64,000 nucleotides of DNA from Runella rosea. Lineage in GTDB: Bacteria > Bacteroidota > Bacteroidia > Cytophagales > Spirosomataceae. Position 1 is the first letter of the stretch. Each line of letters opens with the position of its first letter. The stretch spans positions 4,030,001-4,094,000 of the forward strand of contig NZ_CP030850.1 of NCBI RefSeq assembly GCF_003325355.1, read 5' to 3'. Below the pieces are notes generated by a model that was not told where the DNA came from, searched no databases, and worked only from the letters and a program-made list of their open reading frames with translations. The position numbers were made by a program, and so were the translations under genes. Shown here in pieces: positions 36,364 through 45,481 of the stretch.

Positions 36364-37715
36364 CAATATGAACTTCTGATTTCCAACAGTTTACCATTAA
36401 TCATCACATCTGCTAGCGTGCGGAGGTACTTGTTCTGGGCGTTGAGCACTTCATTAAAGACATTGAGGTATTGGTCATAACTCAGAATACCGCCTTTATA
36501 CTTAATGAGCACCAATTTCATATTCTCCTCATTCAGTTGATACGCTTCCTGATTGATTTTGAGCGAATTAAGCGATTGATTGTAAGTAATGAGCAAATCC
36601 TGCGTTTCGGAATTATATTTGCGTTTTTCGTTGTCAAGTTGCAATTGGGCAATTTCAGCGTTGACCCGAGCGCGAGCAATGCCGCTTTCCCGAATCCGTC
36701 CGCTGTAAATCGGCGCTTCAAAACGCAACCCCGCTACGCCGATTCCAAACCATTTTTCATTGAAATTCAGGGAATTTAATTGGTTACGTTGCGCCTGTTC
36801 AGAATAACGGGCGTAGGCCGAAAGCGTTGGTAATCGGAGTTTCTGCTCTTTTTTAACCTGCTCTCTGGCCAACGAAAACTGCGCCGCCCGGAGCTGAAGA
36901 CGGGGAACCGCCACCTCATCCCCTGCCCTTCTCCTAATTTTAGGAGAAGGGAGTTCTCGCCAAGCAGCGTTCCCCTTCTCCTTAAACAAGAAGAAGGAGT
37001 TGGAGGACGAGGTGATTACGGTTGAATCTCCCACAACCAACCTCAACTGATTTAGATTCTTTTGGTAGGCCATTTCATTTTGGTGAAGTACGTCTTCGAT
37101 GGCCAAACGCGTCGAGCGCACACGATTGTATTCGAGTTGGTCAATCAGGCCTTTTTCTTTTCGCTCAGCAACGATGTGGGCAATGCTGTCGGTATTTGCA
37201 AGATTTTGTTGGGTAATGATAATGTATTGTTGGGTAAATACCGTCGCAAAATACAGCCGTGCGACTTGCGTACTGAGATCGTCTTGCAAGACTAGGGTTT
37301 GTAAAATACCGATATTTTGGTTGGCTTTGGCAATCTCTACCTCCTGTTTTAAGCCCGCATTCCAAAGGGGAACATTTCCTTCCAATCCCGCCGTGAGGTT
37401 GAACGGAACCCCAAATTGAATACTGCGAAAATCGCCTTCTCTACCCCCGAAAAACTGCGCGGGAATCAACTGCGTGGGCAAGACGAAATTATAATCAAAG
37501 GCCGTCGTAAATTTTAATTGCGGCAGACGAGTGCCTTTGGCCGCCGTCACATTCCACTGCTGTAACTGAGCAGTTTGTCGCGAAATCTGGAGGTCTAGAT
37601 TATTTTTTCGGGCGAGTTCTATCGCTTCATTTACATCCTTAATAACGGTTTGGCTAAAAATCGGATGAGAAAACGAGAGAATGAGAATATAAATTAACGC
37701 TGTCTTTTTCATCAT
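36363..37715 (-). CDS. TolC-family outer-membrane channel with in-frame repeat insertion
   Basis: 450-aa TolC-like protein; signal peptide MMKKTALIYILILSFSHPIF, then SQ. Two OEP domains form the barrel and periplasmic helices, for example DQLEYNRVRSTRLAIEDVLH and NAEIAQLQLDNEKRKYNSET. Residues about 235-269 (beginning TVITSSSNSFFLFKEKG) do not look like TolC sequence; they are translated from a palindromic repeat (36912-37014). The frame stays open across it. If the insertion falls in a surface or periplasmic loop, the channel may still work. First gene of the operon tolC, adaptor, 142-aa gene, permease, ATPase. Confidence 0.88.
   Translation of the reverse strand: MMKKTALIYILILSFSHPIFSQTVIKDVNEAIELARKNNLDLQISRQTAQLQQWNVTAAKGTRLPQLKFTTAFDYNFVLPTQLIPAQFFGGREGDFRSIQFGVPFNLTAGLEGNVPLWNAGLKQEVEIAKANQNIGILQTLVLQDDLSTQVARLYFATVFTQQYIIITQQNLANTDSIAHIVAERKEKGLIDQLEYNRVRSTRLAIEDVLHQNEMAYQKNLNQLRLVVGDSTVITSSSNSFFLFKEKGNAAWRELPSPKIRRRAGDEVAVPRLQLRAAQFSLAREQVKKEQKLRLPTLSAYARYSEQAQRNQLNSLNFNEKWFGIGVAGLRFEAPIYSGRIRESGIARARVNAEIAQLQLDNEKRKYNSETQDLLITYNQSLNSLKINQEAYQLNEENMKLVLIKYKGGILSYDQYLNVFNEVLNAQNKYLRTLADVMINGKLLEIRSSY
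36912..37014. repeat. Palindromic repeat inserted in frame within the TolC gene
   Basis: 103 bp. Outer ends CACCTC (36912-36917) and GAGGTG (37009-37014) are inverted. Inside, CCCTTCTCCTAA (36926-36937) and TTAGGAGAAGGG (36940-36951) form a perfect 12-bp hairpin, and a second hairpin is made by CTCCTT and AAGGAG in 36978-37000. The sequence is unlike the flanking gene, and its two ends mirror each other over about 20 positions with mismatches. This looks like a dispersed mobile palindrome. No target-site duplication was clear to me. Confidence 0.7.
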
Positions 37716-37841
37716 GCTGTATGAACTAGGTTCCTAATATTATGGCAATGATTACGATTCAAAACAACATAACCTATGACCAATATCAAAGTCAAGGTTT
37801 TTGAAACGGACAAAAAGCGCCATAAAACGGAAGAAAGCCCT

Positions 37842-37849
37842 TACCTTTG
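37842..37849 (+). promoter_or_regulatory. Probable -7 element of the glycosyltransferase gene
   Basis: TACCTTTG matches the Bacteroidota -7 consensus exactly, 80 nt before the ATG at 37929. No good -33 TTTG was found at the right distance, so the call is tentative. Confidence 0.4.
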
Positions 37850-37928
37850 TGCACCACATACCTTCAGGGTTTTTCGTCAATAATCCTCCGATTTTTTTGG
37901 CCAAAGGTCAACAGACAACCGAAACAAA

Positions 37929-38801
37929 ATGCACGTCACAGGCTTTACTTTTATTCGCAACGCCGTCAAATTTGACTTCCCGATTGTGGAGGCAATTACC
38001 TCTATTTTACCCATTTGTGATGAGTTTGTGGTGGCCGTCGGAAAAAGTGAAGATGAAACCCTTCAACTGATTCAAAAAATAGACCCCGTCAAAATTCGAA
38101 TCATCGAAACCGTCTGGGATGAGTCATTGCGGGAAGGTGGAACAGTCTACGCCAAAGAAACCGACAAGGCTTTTCAGGCAATTTCCGAAAAATCAGACTG
38201 GGCATTTTACATTCAGGGCGACGAAGTTATTCACGAAAAAGACCTTCCAGCCATCAAAACCGCCATGCAACGCTGGAAAGATGACGACAGCGTTGACGGT
38301 CTTTTGTTTAAGTACATCCACTTTTATGGTTCATACGATTACGTGGGCGACTCGCCCCAGTGGTACCGCCACGAAATACGCATTGTCAAAAACAACAAAA
38401 ACATCTATTCATACCGCGACGCGCAAGGGTTTCGAAAAAACGACAACCAAAAGCTGCACGTCAAGTCCATCGAAGCGAGTGTTTACCACTACGGCTGGGT
38501 CAAAGACCCACGCGTAATGCAGCAAAAACACCTTCATATTCATAAATATTGGCACCAAGGCGACCCCGAAAAGCACATTAAGGTCTCCGCTGAGGGTTTT
38601 GATTATTCACAAATTGATTCTCTGGCCAAATTTACGGGTTCGCATCCTCACATAATGCAAGCGCGGTTGAAGCGACAAAACTGGCAGTTCAGCCACGATA
38701 TTTCTCATAAAAACCTGAGCCTAAAATACCGACTGAAACTTTGGGTAGCTAAACTGACGGGCTGGTACATTGGTGAATACAAGAATTATAAAGTGGTGTA
38801 A
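37929..38801 (+). CDS. Glycosyltransferase family 2-like protein
   Basis: 290 aa. It starts MHVTGFTFIRNAVKFDFP, the pattern of many GT2-like proteins that begin with a nucleotide-sugar-binding strand. Further features are CDEFVVAVGKSEDET, then WAFYIQGDEVIHEKDLP, in which QGDE takes the place of the DxD metal-binding motif. The rest (about 130-290) is mostly acceptor-side sequence with many aromatic and basic residues. No membrane helix, so it is likely cytoplasmic or peripheral, adding a sugar to a lipid- or surface-linked acceptor. It is not in a polysaccharide cluster here, so the target is unknown. Confidence 0.78.
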   Translation: MHVTGFTFIRNAVKFDFPIVEAITSILPICDEFVVAVGKSEDETLQLIQKIDPVKIRIIETVWDESLREGGTVYAKETDKAFQAISEKSDWAFYIQGDEVIHEKDLPAIKTAMQRWKDDDSVDGLLFKYIHFYGSYDYVGDSPQWYRHEIRIVKNNKNIYSYRDAQGFRKNDNQKLHVKSIEASVYHYGWVKDPRVMQQKHLHIHKYWHQGDPEKHIKVSAEGFDYSQIDSLAKFTGSHPHIMQARLKRQNWQFSHDISHKNLSLKYRLKLWVAKLTGWYIGEYKNYKVV

Positions 38802-38858
38802 TACAATGATTTTTAACTTGAAACCCTGTTGCACCCGTTTTTTATTTAAACTTGCCTC

Positions 38859-39212
38859 ATGAAATGGTTTTCACTCTTTTGGGCAAGCTATCTGGTGATT
38901 TTGTCGTGCATGCCCTGCACACATCACCACGATTTGCGTATGATTACTGATAGAGAAACGATTTCTCACCACGCATCACACGACGACGAAAACGACCATG
39001 ACGAGAATGACAATGACCACCATCACGTTTGTTCACCTTTTTGCCAATGTACCTGTAATGGCGGTTTTACGGTTCCTACGCCTCATTTCGAACTTCAAAT
39101 AATACCGCTGATTTGCTCAGCACAAACGCTTGTTTTCAGCAATCAATCTTCTTATAAACCAAGCCTTTTTGCTTCAATTTGGCAGCCACCCAAATTGTCA
39201 GTACAGGGATAA
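38859..39212 (+). CDS. Small His/Cys-rich exported protein (DUF6660-like)
   Basis: 117 aa. A hydrophobic start (MKWFSLFWASYLVILSCMPC) acts as a signal peptide, and SCMPC may be a lipobox. It then has two metal-ligand regions: an Asp/His/Glu-rich stretch (SHHASHDDENDHDENDNDHH) and a Cys cluster CSPFCQCTC. Proteins of this kind (DUF6660) stand first in Bacteroidota heavy-metal efflux loci, as here. I infer a periplasmic metal-binding or chaperone role. It starts 57 nt after the glycosyltransferase gene, and 111 nt lie before the TolC/CzcC-like gene. Confidence 0.7.
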   Translation: MKWFSLFWASYLVILSCMPCTHHHDLRMITDRETISHHASHDDENDHDENDNDHHHVCSPFCQCTCNGGFTVPTPHFELQIIPLICSAQTLVFSNQSSYKPSLFASIWQPPKLSVQG

Positions 39213-39323
39213 CTATGCCCTTTTTTCGCTGAATTCAATTCATTTCATCCGATTTTGAGGAAAAACACCTCCTCATTGAAGTACGAACCAACGCGCTCCT
39301 TGGGATTGGAGCCGCTTTTTTCA

Positions 39324-40514
39324 ATGAAACACTATTGGCAAAAATCCATTCTCGCTTTTGGATTAGCAATGCAGTTTAGCCCTCTCCTTATTGGGCAAGT
39401 CAGGCTGTCTGTGGAGGAAGCCGTCAATCTCGCTTTGCACAAAAATCCAGCAATCAAAGCCTCTGCATTGGCCGTGCGGCGCAACCAACAATTATTGGGT
39501 GCAGCGCGTAACGTCCCCAATCCTGACCTGACGTTTGATAGCCCAACGGGTGTTTTTTATACCATTGGTATCCAGCAATCGTTTCGCTTTCCTACGGTGT
39601 ACGGTCGTCAATATCAACAACAGCAGCAGCAAATACTGTTGTCTCAAAAAGAACAGGTTATCACCGCCAATGACCTTAAATACCGCACCCACACCATCTA
39701 TTATGCCATCCAATCGGCCGAAGCCTATCAATGGCAACTGCTTTCGCAAGACAGTGTCTACGCCCAAATTAGCCAAGCGGCACAACGCAACTTTGATGCG
39801 GGAATCATTGATAAACTGGCGCTTTTATACGCCCAAACGCAGGCAGCAGAGGTAAAAAATCAGGTACGGGTGGCGGGACTTCAGGTGGCGAGTCAGAAAA
39901 AACAATTAGAGATTTTGACAGGAATTTCGCTTTCTACTTCCCTATTCACGCCTTTAGTAAAACTTACATCTCCAGCATTGGATACCTCAAACATTGTCCA
40001 AAACCCAGCGGTTCAGGTGGCACAGCAATGGGAAAACGTTACTCAAAAAGCCGTTGAGGTGGAGCGCGCTAACGCTATGCCCAGTTTTATGGTAGGATAT
40101 TATAACCAAGGCACGCAAGAAGCCTCTCTTGGATTCCGCTGGCGAGCGGGAATCAGCCTTCCGCTGTGGGCAGGGCAATATAAAAGTCGCATCAATGCCG
40201 CGCAAACTGAGCAACAGATAGCCCGACAAAACACCGAAGTACAAAAACAAACGGTTAGCTCAGCATTGCAACAAGCACAAGATGACCTGATTTTGTCCAC
40301 CAATTCCCTGACTTTTTACGAAACCGTGGCATTGGGCCAAGCCGACGCGATTATTAGCACGGCAAGGCGTTTTTTTGAAAACGGCCAAACCGACTACACC
40401 AATTTTTTACGTACCACCAACGACGCCTACGCCATCAAACTTCGCTATTTGGAAGCCCTACAAAACTATAATCAAGCAGTATTGGCCATTCATTATTTGA
40501 CCGGAAACTTATGA
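39324..40514 (+). CDS. CzcC/CusC-type outer-membrane channel of a metal pump
   Basis: 396 aa, started at the ATG at 39324 because it opens a signal peptide (MKHYWQKSILAFGLAMQFSP, then LLIGQ). The frame upstream begins only with TTG. The TolC/OEP features are VRLSVEEAVNLALHKNPAIK at the start of the mature protein and the paired helical repeats LNYNQAVLAIHYLTGNL-like at the end. It provides the outer-membrane exit of the RND pump whose adaptor and permease follow. Its stop overlaps the adaptor start by 4 bases (ATGA), so the genes are tightly coupled. Confidence 0.88.
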   Translation: MKHYWQKSILAFGLAMQFSPLLIGQVRLSVEEAVNLALHKNPAIKASALAVRRNQQLLGAARNVPNPDLTFDSPTGVFYTIGIQQSFRFPTVYGRQYQQQQQQILLSQKEQVITANDLKYRTHTIYYAIQSAEAYQWQLLSQDSVYAQISQAAQRNFDAGIIDKLALLYAQTQAAEVKNQVRVAGLQVASQKKQLEILTGISLSTSLFTPLVKLTSPALDTSNIVQNPAVQVAQQWENVTQKAVEVERANAMPSFMVGYYNQGTQEASLGFRWRAGISLPLWAGQYKSRINAAQTEQQIARQNTEVQKQTVSSALQQAQDDLILSTNSLTFYETVALGQADAIISTARRFFENGQTDYTNFLRTTNDAYAIKLRYLEALQNYNQAVLAIHYLTGNL

Positions 40515-42313
40515 AAAACATATCGAACAAAAGAGTAGGCACGAGCAAAAAAGAGCCGACAGAACGGCTACAAAAGAGCAAAAGGCAAATCAATAATTGG
40601 CTGCTTTTTTCATTTCTCCTGATTCACTTCGCTTTTATTCCCACCATGATTTATGCCCAGCACGACCATGACCACGGTGACGGCGGCCACAGCCACGGCC
40701 AAGAAACGGCCAAGACGGAAGAGGTAAAACTAAAAAAATCTGAAGCAGTTTCAGGCAAGTATGAAGCAGTGCTGAAATACGAACACCTTCACGCTGGCGA
40801 AGCCGAAAAAATGACGCTTTATCTCGCCGACCCTACCACCAATCAAGCCATTGCGGGCGCATCATTGAAATTGACGACTTCATTGGACAGCAAGGCTAAA
40901 TTTGACATTATCCCCAAAGAATCAGGAATTTACGAAGTATCCGCCACTTTCTCCCGCGATAGAACTTTTACGCTCACGTTGGCCATCAACGGCACTAATG
41001 GCCCTGATATACTTCTTTTAAAAGGAATCAGGGTAGGCCATGACGAAGGTGCTCATGTCCACGACGAAGCCAACGGATGGCAGGTAGCCTTAGGAAATTG
41101 GCGAACTTGGGGCATCTTTGCTGGCGGGCTTTTGTTAGGGTTAGGAATCATGTTTTTGGTCATGAAAAGCCGAAATCGAACATTGTTTGTCACCCTGATT
41201 TTAGGATTTTGTCTTTTGCCTCTCGCCAATTATCAGCCTGTTTCTGCTCAACATGACCACGACCACGAGGGAGAAAATACACATCAGGCCAATGCAACGT
41301 TGACCGATGTATTTGAAGTACCGAAAGAAACCCAATTTTTGTTTGAAGTCTTGACCCAACCAGTCAGCGCGGGCGGTTTTGTTCCTACTACGCAGCTCAA
41401 CGGTACAGTTATTCCTTCTTCCACGGGGCTAGCCGTGGTACAACCTCCCCAACCTGGGCGAATCATTTCGTTGAATGTGCGGGTAGGCCAAAAAGTAAAT
41501 AAAGGCCAGACCTTAGCTATCGTAGAACAAACTTTGGACGCAACAGCACTGGTGAATCTCCAAGTAGAGCGTAATACCCTTGAAGCCGAACTTTCGGTGG
41601 CCCAACGAGAATATGACCGCCTCAAAAAAGTCGAAGACATAGCCGCTAAGCGTGAGGTTTCAGAAGCCGCCGCACGCTTGCAAAAAGCGCAGGAAAACCT
41701 CAAAGTGTTCAACGACATCGCCCAAGGCGGCAAAGGTACCCATCGTCGTTTTCCGCTTGTGGCGCCTATCAGCGGGCTGGTTTCTCCCTTTAGTATCGCT
41801 ATTGGCTCTACCGTTGGGACGGGAGATACAGTTTTTCAACTGACCAATGTAGGCAAAGTATACGTGGAAGCACAGCTATTTGAACGCGATGCCGAGAGCC
41901 TCCTTTCCGCCACGGGCTACGAAGTTATCTGCCAACGAGAAGCGGGGCAACACCGTACAACCCGCGTGCGACTGTTATCCGCCGCACAGTCGGTCAATGC
42001 CAATCAGTCCCAAAAAGCACTTTTTGAAGTAGAAAACCCCGAAGGTGATTTTAAAATTGGCGAGTTTGTGTCGATACGAATTCAGGGGAAAGCAAATGGC
42101 AACACTTTAGCACTACCCAATTCGGCCCTAAGTCAAGTCAATGGAAAACCCTGCGTTTTCGTCAAAGAATCCCCTGAAAACTACCGAATTCAATACGTAG
42201 CTACGGGCCATAACAACGGCGATTTTACCACCATTCTCAAAGGCATAAACAACGGCGATAAAGTAGTGGTGGCTTCGGCGTATCAATTAAAAATGATCTT
42301 TATAAATCGGTAA
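40511..42313 (+). CDS. CzcB/CusB-type adaptor fused to an N-terminal metal-binding precursor
   Basis: 600 aa, nearly twice the usual adaptor part. Residues 28-49 are a signal peptide followed by QHDHDHGDGGHSHG. A beta-domain (about 75-180, YtkA-like in pattern) comes next, then a membrane helix at 199-218, a basic turn KSRNR, and a second signal-peptide-like helix (224-243) that ends PVSA-Q247 with HDHDHEGENTH directly behind it. From about 265 it is a normal adaptor: lipoyl half GRIISLNVRVGQKVNKG, coiled coil about 345-400, and barrel. Both segments share AQHDHDH. Cleavage at 246/247 would release two mature proteins, which is inference. Confidence 0.88.
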   Translation: MKNISNKRVGTSKKEPTERLQKSKRQINNWLLFSFLLIHFAFIPTMIYAQHDHDHGDGGHSHGQETAKTEEVKLKKSEAVSGKYEAVLKYEHLHAGEAEKMTLYLADPTTNQAIAGASLKLTTSLDSKAKFDIIPKESGIYEVSATFSRDRTFTLTLAINGTNGPDILLLKGIRVGHDEGAHVHDEANGWQVALGNWRTWGIFAGGLLLGLGIMFLVMKSRNRTLFVTLILGFCLLPLANYQPVSAQHDHDHEGENTHQANATLTDVFEVPKETQFLFEVLTQPVSAGGFVPTTQLNGTVIPSSTGLAVVQPPQPGRIISLNVRVGQKVNKGQTLAIVEQTLDATALVNLQVERNTLEAELSVAQREYDRLKKVEDIAAKREVSEAAARLQKAQENLKVFNDIAQGGKGTHRRFPLVAPISGLVSPFSIAIGSTVGTGDTVFQLTNVGKVYVEAQLFERDAESLLSATGYEVICQREAGQHRTTRVRLLSAAQSVNANQSQKALFEVENPEGDFKIGEFVSIRIQGKANGNTLALPNSALSQVNGKPCVFVKESPENYRIQYVATGHNNGDFTTILKGINNGDKVVVASAYQLKMIFINR

Positions 42314-42314
42314 T

Positions 42315-45300
42315 ATGCTCGACAGAATTATCAAATTTTCGTTATATAACCGTCTATTGGTCATCGCATTATCGGCAATGTTATTGGTCTATGGCGTGTA
42401 CGTAAGCCTTCAGCTTCCCATCGACGTGTTACCCGATTTGAACCGACCTAGGGTGACTGTTTTTTTGGAATCCAATGGATTAGCACCCGAAGAAATAGAA
42501 ACACAGGTGGTATTGCCCGTCGAAACAGCCCTGAACGGCGCACCAGGCGTAGAAACCGTCCGAAGCACTTCTGCCATCGGATTAGGAATGGTGTTTGTGG
42601 AATTTGGTTGGGATGTTGAAATTTACAAAGCCCGTCAACTGGTGGCCGAAAAGCTCCAAACGGTGCAACTTCCCAACGGCATCACGCCCATTATGGGCCC
42701 TATCAGCTCCGTCATGGGCCAAATCATGTACGTAGGTGTAAGCGCCGACACCACCAATCCCGCCGACCTTCGGACGTTGGCAGATTTCAGCATTAGACGC
42801 AGGCTATTGAGTATCAAAGGTGTATCTCAAGTTATTCCGATTGGCGGGGAACGAAGACAGTACCAAGTGCAGGTATCAAGTCAACGGCTCAAGCAGTACA
42901 AGGTGAGTTTGGACCAAGTTGAAAATGCGCTTTCAAAAGCCTCTCAAAATACGTCGGGGAATTTTTATTATGAGTATGGAAGCGAGGTTTTGATTCGTAA
43001 CATTGGCCGCGCCCAATCGTTGGAAGATTTGGCCAATACAGTGGTGACAAGTCAGGGCGGTGTGCCGATTCTGCTATCGCAGGTAGCAGATGTCAAATTT
43101 GGCTCTGCCTTCAAACGAGGCGACGGCAGCATCAACGGAAAGCCCGCCGTGATATTGGCCATAGAAAAACAACCCGGCGCAAATACCGTCGGCCTCACGA
43201 AGCAGATTGAGCAAGCCTGTAGCGAACTTCAACGGTCCCTACCAAAAGACATTACGATAAATCCATCCATTTTTCAGCAAAGCAAATTCATTCAAGCCTC
43301 CATTGATAATGTTTTAGAAGCGCTCCGTGATGGGTTCATTTTGGTCGTCATTGTGCTGTTTTTATTCTTGATGAATCTCCGCACTACCGTCATTACCCTG
43401 ACTGCCATTCCTTTGTCTCTGGTCATTACTGCCCTGATTTTCAAAGTGTTTGACTTATCCATCAATACCCTGACCTTGGGTGGCTTGGCCATCGCCATTG
43501 GCGAATTGGTAGATGACGCCATCGTAGATGTCGAAAACGTTTTTCGACGTCTGCGCGAAAACCAGCAACTCGATACGCCCAAATCTACCTTACGCGTGGT
43601 CTATGAAGCCAGTTCTGAAGTCCGCAACTCTATCGTTTATGCCACGGTCATTGTGGTGCTGGTTTTTATTCCGCTATTTTATATGGAAGGCATCGAAGGG
43701 CGGATTTTTGCCCCTTTGGGCATTGCTTACATTACGTCCATTACCGCTTCGCTGTTTGTTTCTCTCACCCTTACGCCCGTCTTGTGTAGTTATTTTTTAA
43801 AAATAAAAAGTGCTAGTAAACAGTCAAAAGGCTTTTGGAATCGAATTTCAACAATAGCCACCTCCGAAACCGACACGCGTTTGGTAAAATGGTTAAAAAC
43901 AAAAGACACTCGCTTGCTTCATTGGTCGCTCAATCGGCCTAAAGCCATTATTGGCACCGCTATTGTGCTGATTTTAATTTCTTTAGGAACGATTCCTTTT
44001 TTTGGAACTGAGTTTTTGCCACCGTTTAATGAAGGCGCTTTTACTGTTAATTTGATTGCCCCCACGGGAACTTCACTTGAGGAATCTAATAAAATCGGGA
44101 CGCTGGCCGAAAAACTGATGCTGCAAATTCCCGAAGTCGAATACGCCAGCCGTCGAACTGGACGGGCCGAGTTGGACGAACACGTTGAACCCGTCAGCCG
44201 GTCGGAAATTGATGTCACGATACGGCCTGATATTGAGCGAAGTCGTAGCGAAATTATTGCCGATATTCGCAAAAAGCTGAGCATTTTAAAGGGTGTTTCC
44301 GTGGGCGTGGGGCAACCGATTTCTCACCGCATTGAGCATTTGCTGTCGGGGGTTCAGGCGCAGGTTGTGTTGAAAATTTACGGAAACGATTTGGCCGAAC
44401 TGCGCTCTACTGCTCAGAAAGTGCAGGCTACCATGCAAGGAGTAGCGGGCATAACCGACCTCACCATCGAACGCCAAACGCTGGTGCCCCAATTGTTGAT
44501 CAGGGTACGACGTAATGACCTGCAACGCTTTGGATTACAGGCAGGAAAAGTCACCGAAGAATTGGAAGTATTTTATAACGGAAAGATAACGGGACAAATC
44601 TACGAAGGGCAAAAATCATTTGACATCCTGATTCGCACCAACGAGCGCGAACGCAGCAATTTAGAAGCCATCCGAAACACCCAAATCTCCACGCCCGAAG
44701 GTGAGCTTATTCCGCTGCACCAAATCGCTGATATTGAACAAACCATGACCGTCAATCAAGTGGTACACGAAAATACCCAACGACGCATGGTAGTGTCGGC
44801 CAATGTGCAGGGACGTGATTTGGGGAGTACGGTTGAAGAAATCAAGCAGAAAATGAGCAAAGTGCCGTTGCCTCAAGGCTATTTTATTGTGTATTCAGGC
44901 CTGATTGAGAGTCAGGAGTCGGCCTCACAATTGATTATATTTTTAGCTGTTTTTTCGATTTTGGCCATTTTTTTGGTGCTTTATTCGCATTTCAAATCCA
45001 TCGCCATCGTATTCCAAATCATGCTCAATATTCCGCTGGCGTTGATTGGCAGCGTGGTAGCGGTCATGCTTACAGGCGGCACTTTTTCGGTTGCTACGCT
45101 GGTTGGATTTATCACCCTCACGGGCATCGCGAGTCGAAATGGGATTATGATGATTTCCCACTACATTCACCTGGTGGAAAAAGAAGGCGAGACATTCGAC
45201 AAACCCATGATTATCCGAGGCTCACTCGAACGGCTTGTACCCGTATTAATGACTGCCCTAGTAGCAGCCTTGGCGCTCGTTCCGCTCACGCTCGACCCAC

Positions 45301-45470
45301 AAGCGGCGGGCAAAGAAATTCTTTACCCTGTCGCAACGGTTATTCTAGGGGGGCTACTTTCGAGTACTTTCTTGGATATTATTGTGACACCCGTGGTATT
45401 CTATACGTTTGGTAAAAAAGCATTGGAAACCTATTTTTCCCTAAAAAACAGGCAAGATATTTTAAGTTAA
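42315..45470 (+). CDS. CzcA/CusA-type heavy-metal RND efflux permease
   Basis: 1051-aa inner-membrane pump of the heavy-metal (HME) RND family: it exports metal cations with proton antiport through the CzcB and CzcC partners. Twelve helices and two large periplasmic loops fit the sequence. The helix-4 motif is GELVDDAIVDVEN (about residues 395-407), with the paired acidic residues needed for proton/metal relay. The start is one nt after the adaptor stop. Cu/Ag pumps usually carry Met triads that I do not see, so Zn, Cd, Co or Ni is more likely. The exact metal cannot be read from sequence alone. Confidence 0.95.
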   Translation: MLDRIIKFSLYNRLLVIALSAMLLVYGVYVSLQLPIDVLPDLNRPRVTVFLESNGLAPEEIETQVVLPVETALNGAPGVETVRSTSAIGLGMVFVEFGWDVEIYKARQLVAEKLQTVQLPNGITPIMGPISSVMGQIMYVGVSADTTNPADLRTLADFSIRRRLLSIKGVSQVIPIGGERRQYQVQVSSQRLKQYKVSLDQVENALSKASQNTSGNFYYEYGSEVLIRNIGRAQSLEDLANTVVTSQGGVPILLSQVADVKFGSAFKRGDGSINGKPAVILAIEKQPGANTVGLTKQIEQACSELQRSLPKDITINPSIFQQSKFIQASIDNVLEALRDGFILVVIVLFLFLMNLRTTVITLTAIPLSLVITALIFKVFDLSINTLTLGGLAIAIGELVDDAIVDVENVFRRLRENQQLDTPKSTLRVVYEASSEVRNSIVYATVIVVLVFIPLFYMEGIEGRIFAPLGIAYITSITASLFVSLTLTPVLCSYFLKIKSASKQSKGFWNRISTIATSETDTRLVKWLKTKDTRLLHWSLNRPKAIIGTAIVLILISLGTIPFFGTEFLPPFNEGAFTVNLIAPTGTSLEESNKIGTLAEKLMLQIPEVEYASRRTGRAELDEHVEPVSRSEIDVTIRPDIERSRSEIIADIRKKLSILKGVSVGVGQPISHRIEHLLSGVQAQVVLKIYGNDLAELRSTAQKVQATMQGVAGITDLTIERQTLVPQLLIRVRRNDLQRFGLQAGKVTEELEVFYNGKITGQIYEGQKSFDILIRTNERERSNLEAIRNTQISTPEGELIPLHQIADIEQTMTVNQVVHENTQRRMVVSANVQGRDLGSTVEEIKQKMSKVPLPQGYFIVYSGLIESQESASQLIIFLAVFSILAIFLVLYSHFKSIAIVFQIMLNIPLALIGSVVAVMLTGGTFSVATLVGFITLTGIASRNGIMMISHYIHLVEKEGETFDKPMIIRGSLERLVPVLMTALVAALALVPLTLDPQAAGKEILYPVATVILGGLLSSTFLDIIVTPVVFYTFGKKALETYFSLKNRQDILS

Positions 45471-45481
45471 ATTCTATCACA

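Noticed and set aside
38940-39040. GA/CA-rich tract resembling a microsatellite
   Set aside because: It is the coding sequence of the Asp/His-rich metal-binding stretch.
39601-39630. CAACAGCAGCAGCAA-type short repeat in the CzcC-like gene
   Set aside because: Encodes a Gln run in a coiled-coil region; ordinary coding repeat, not a CRISPR or phase-variation tract.
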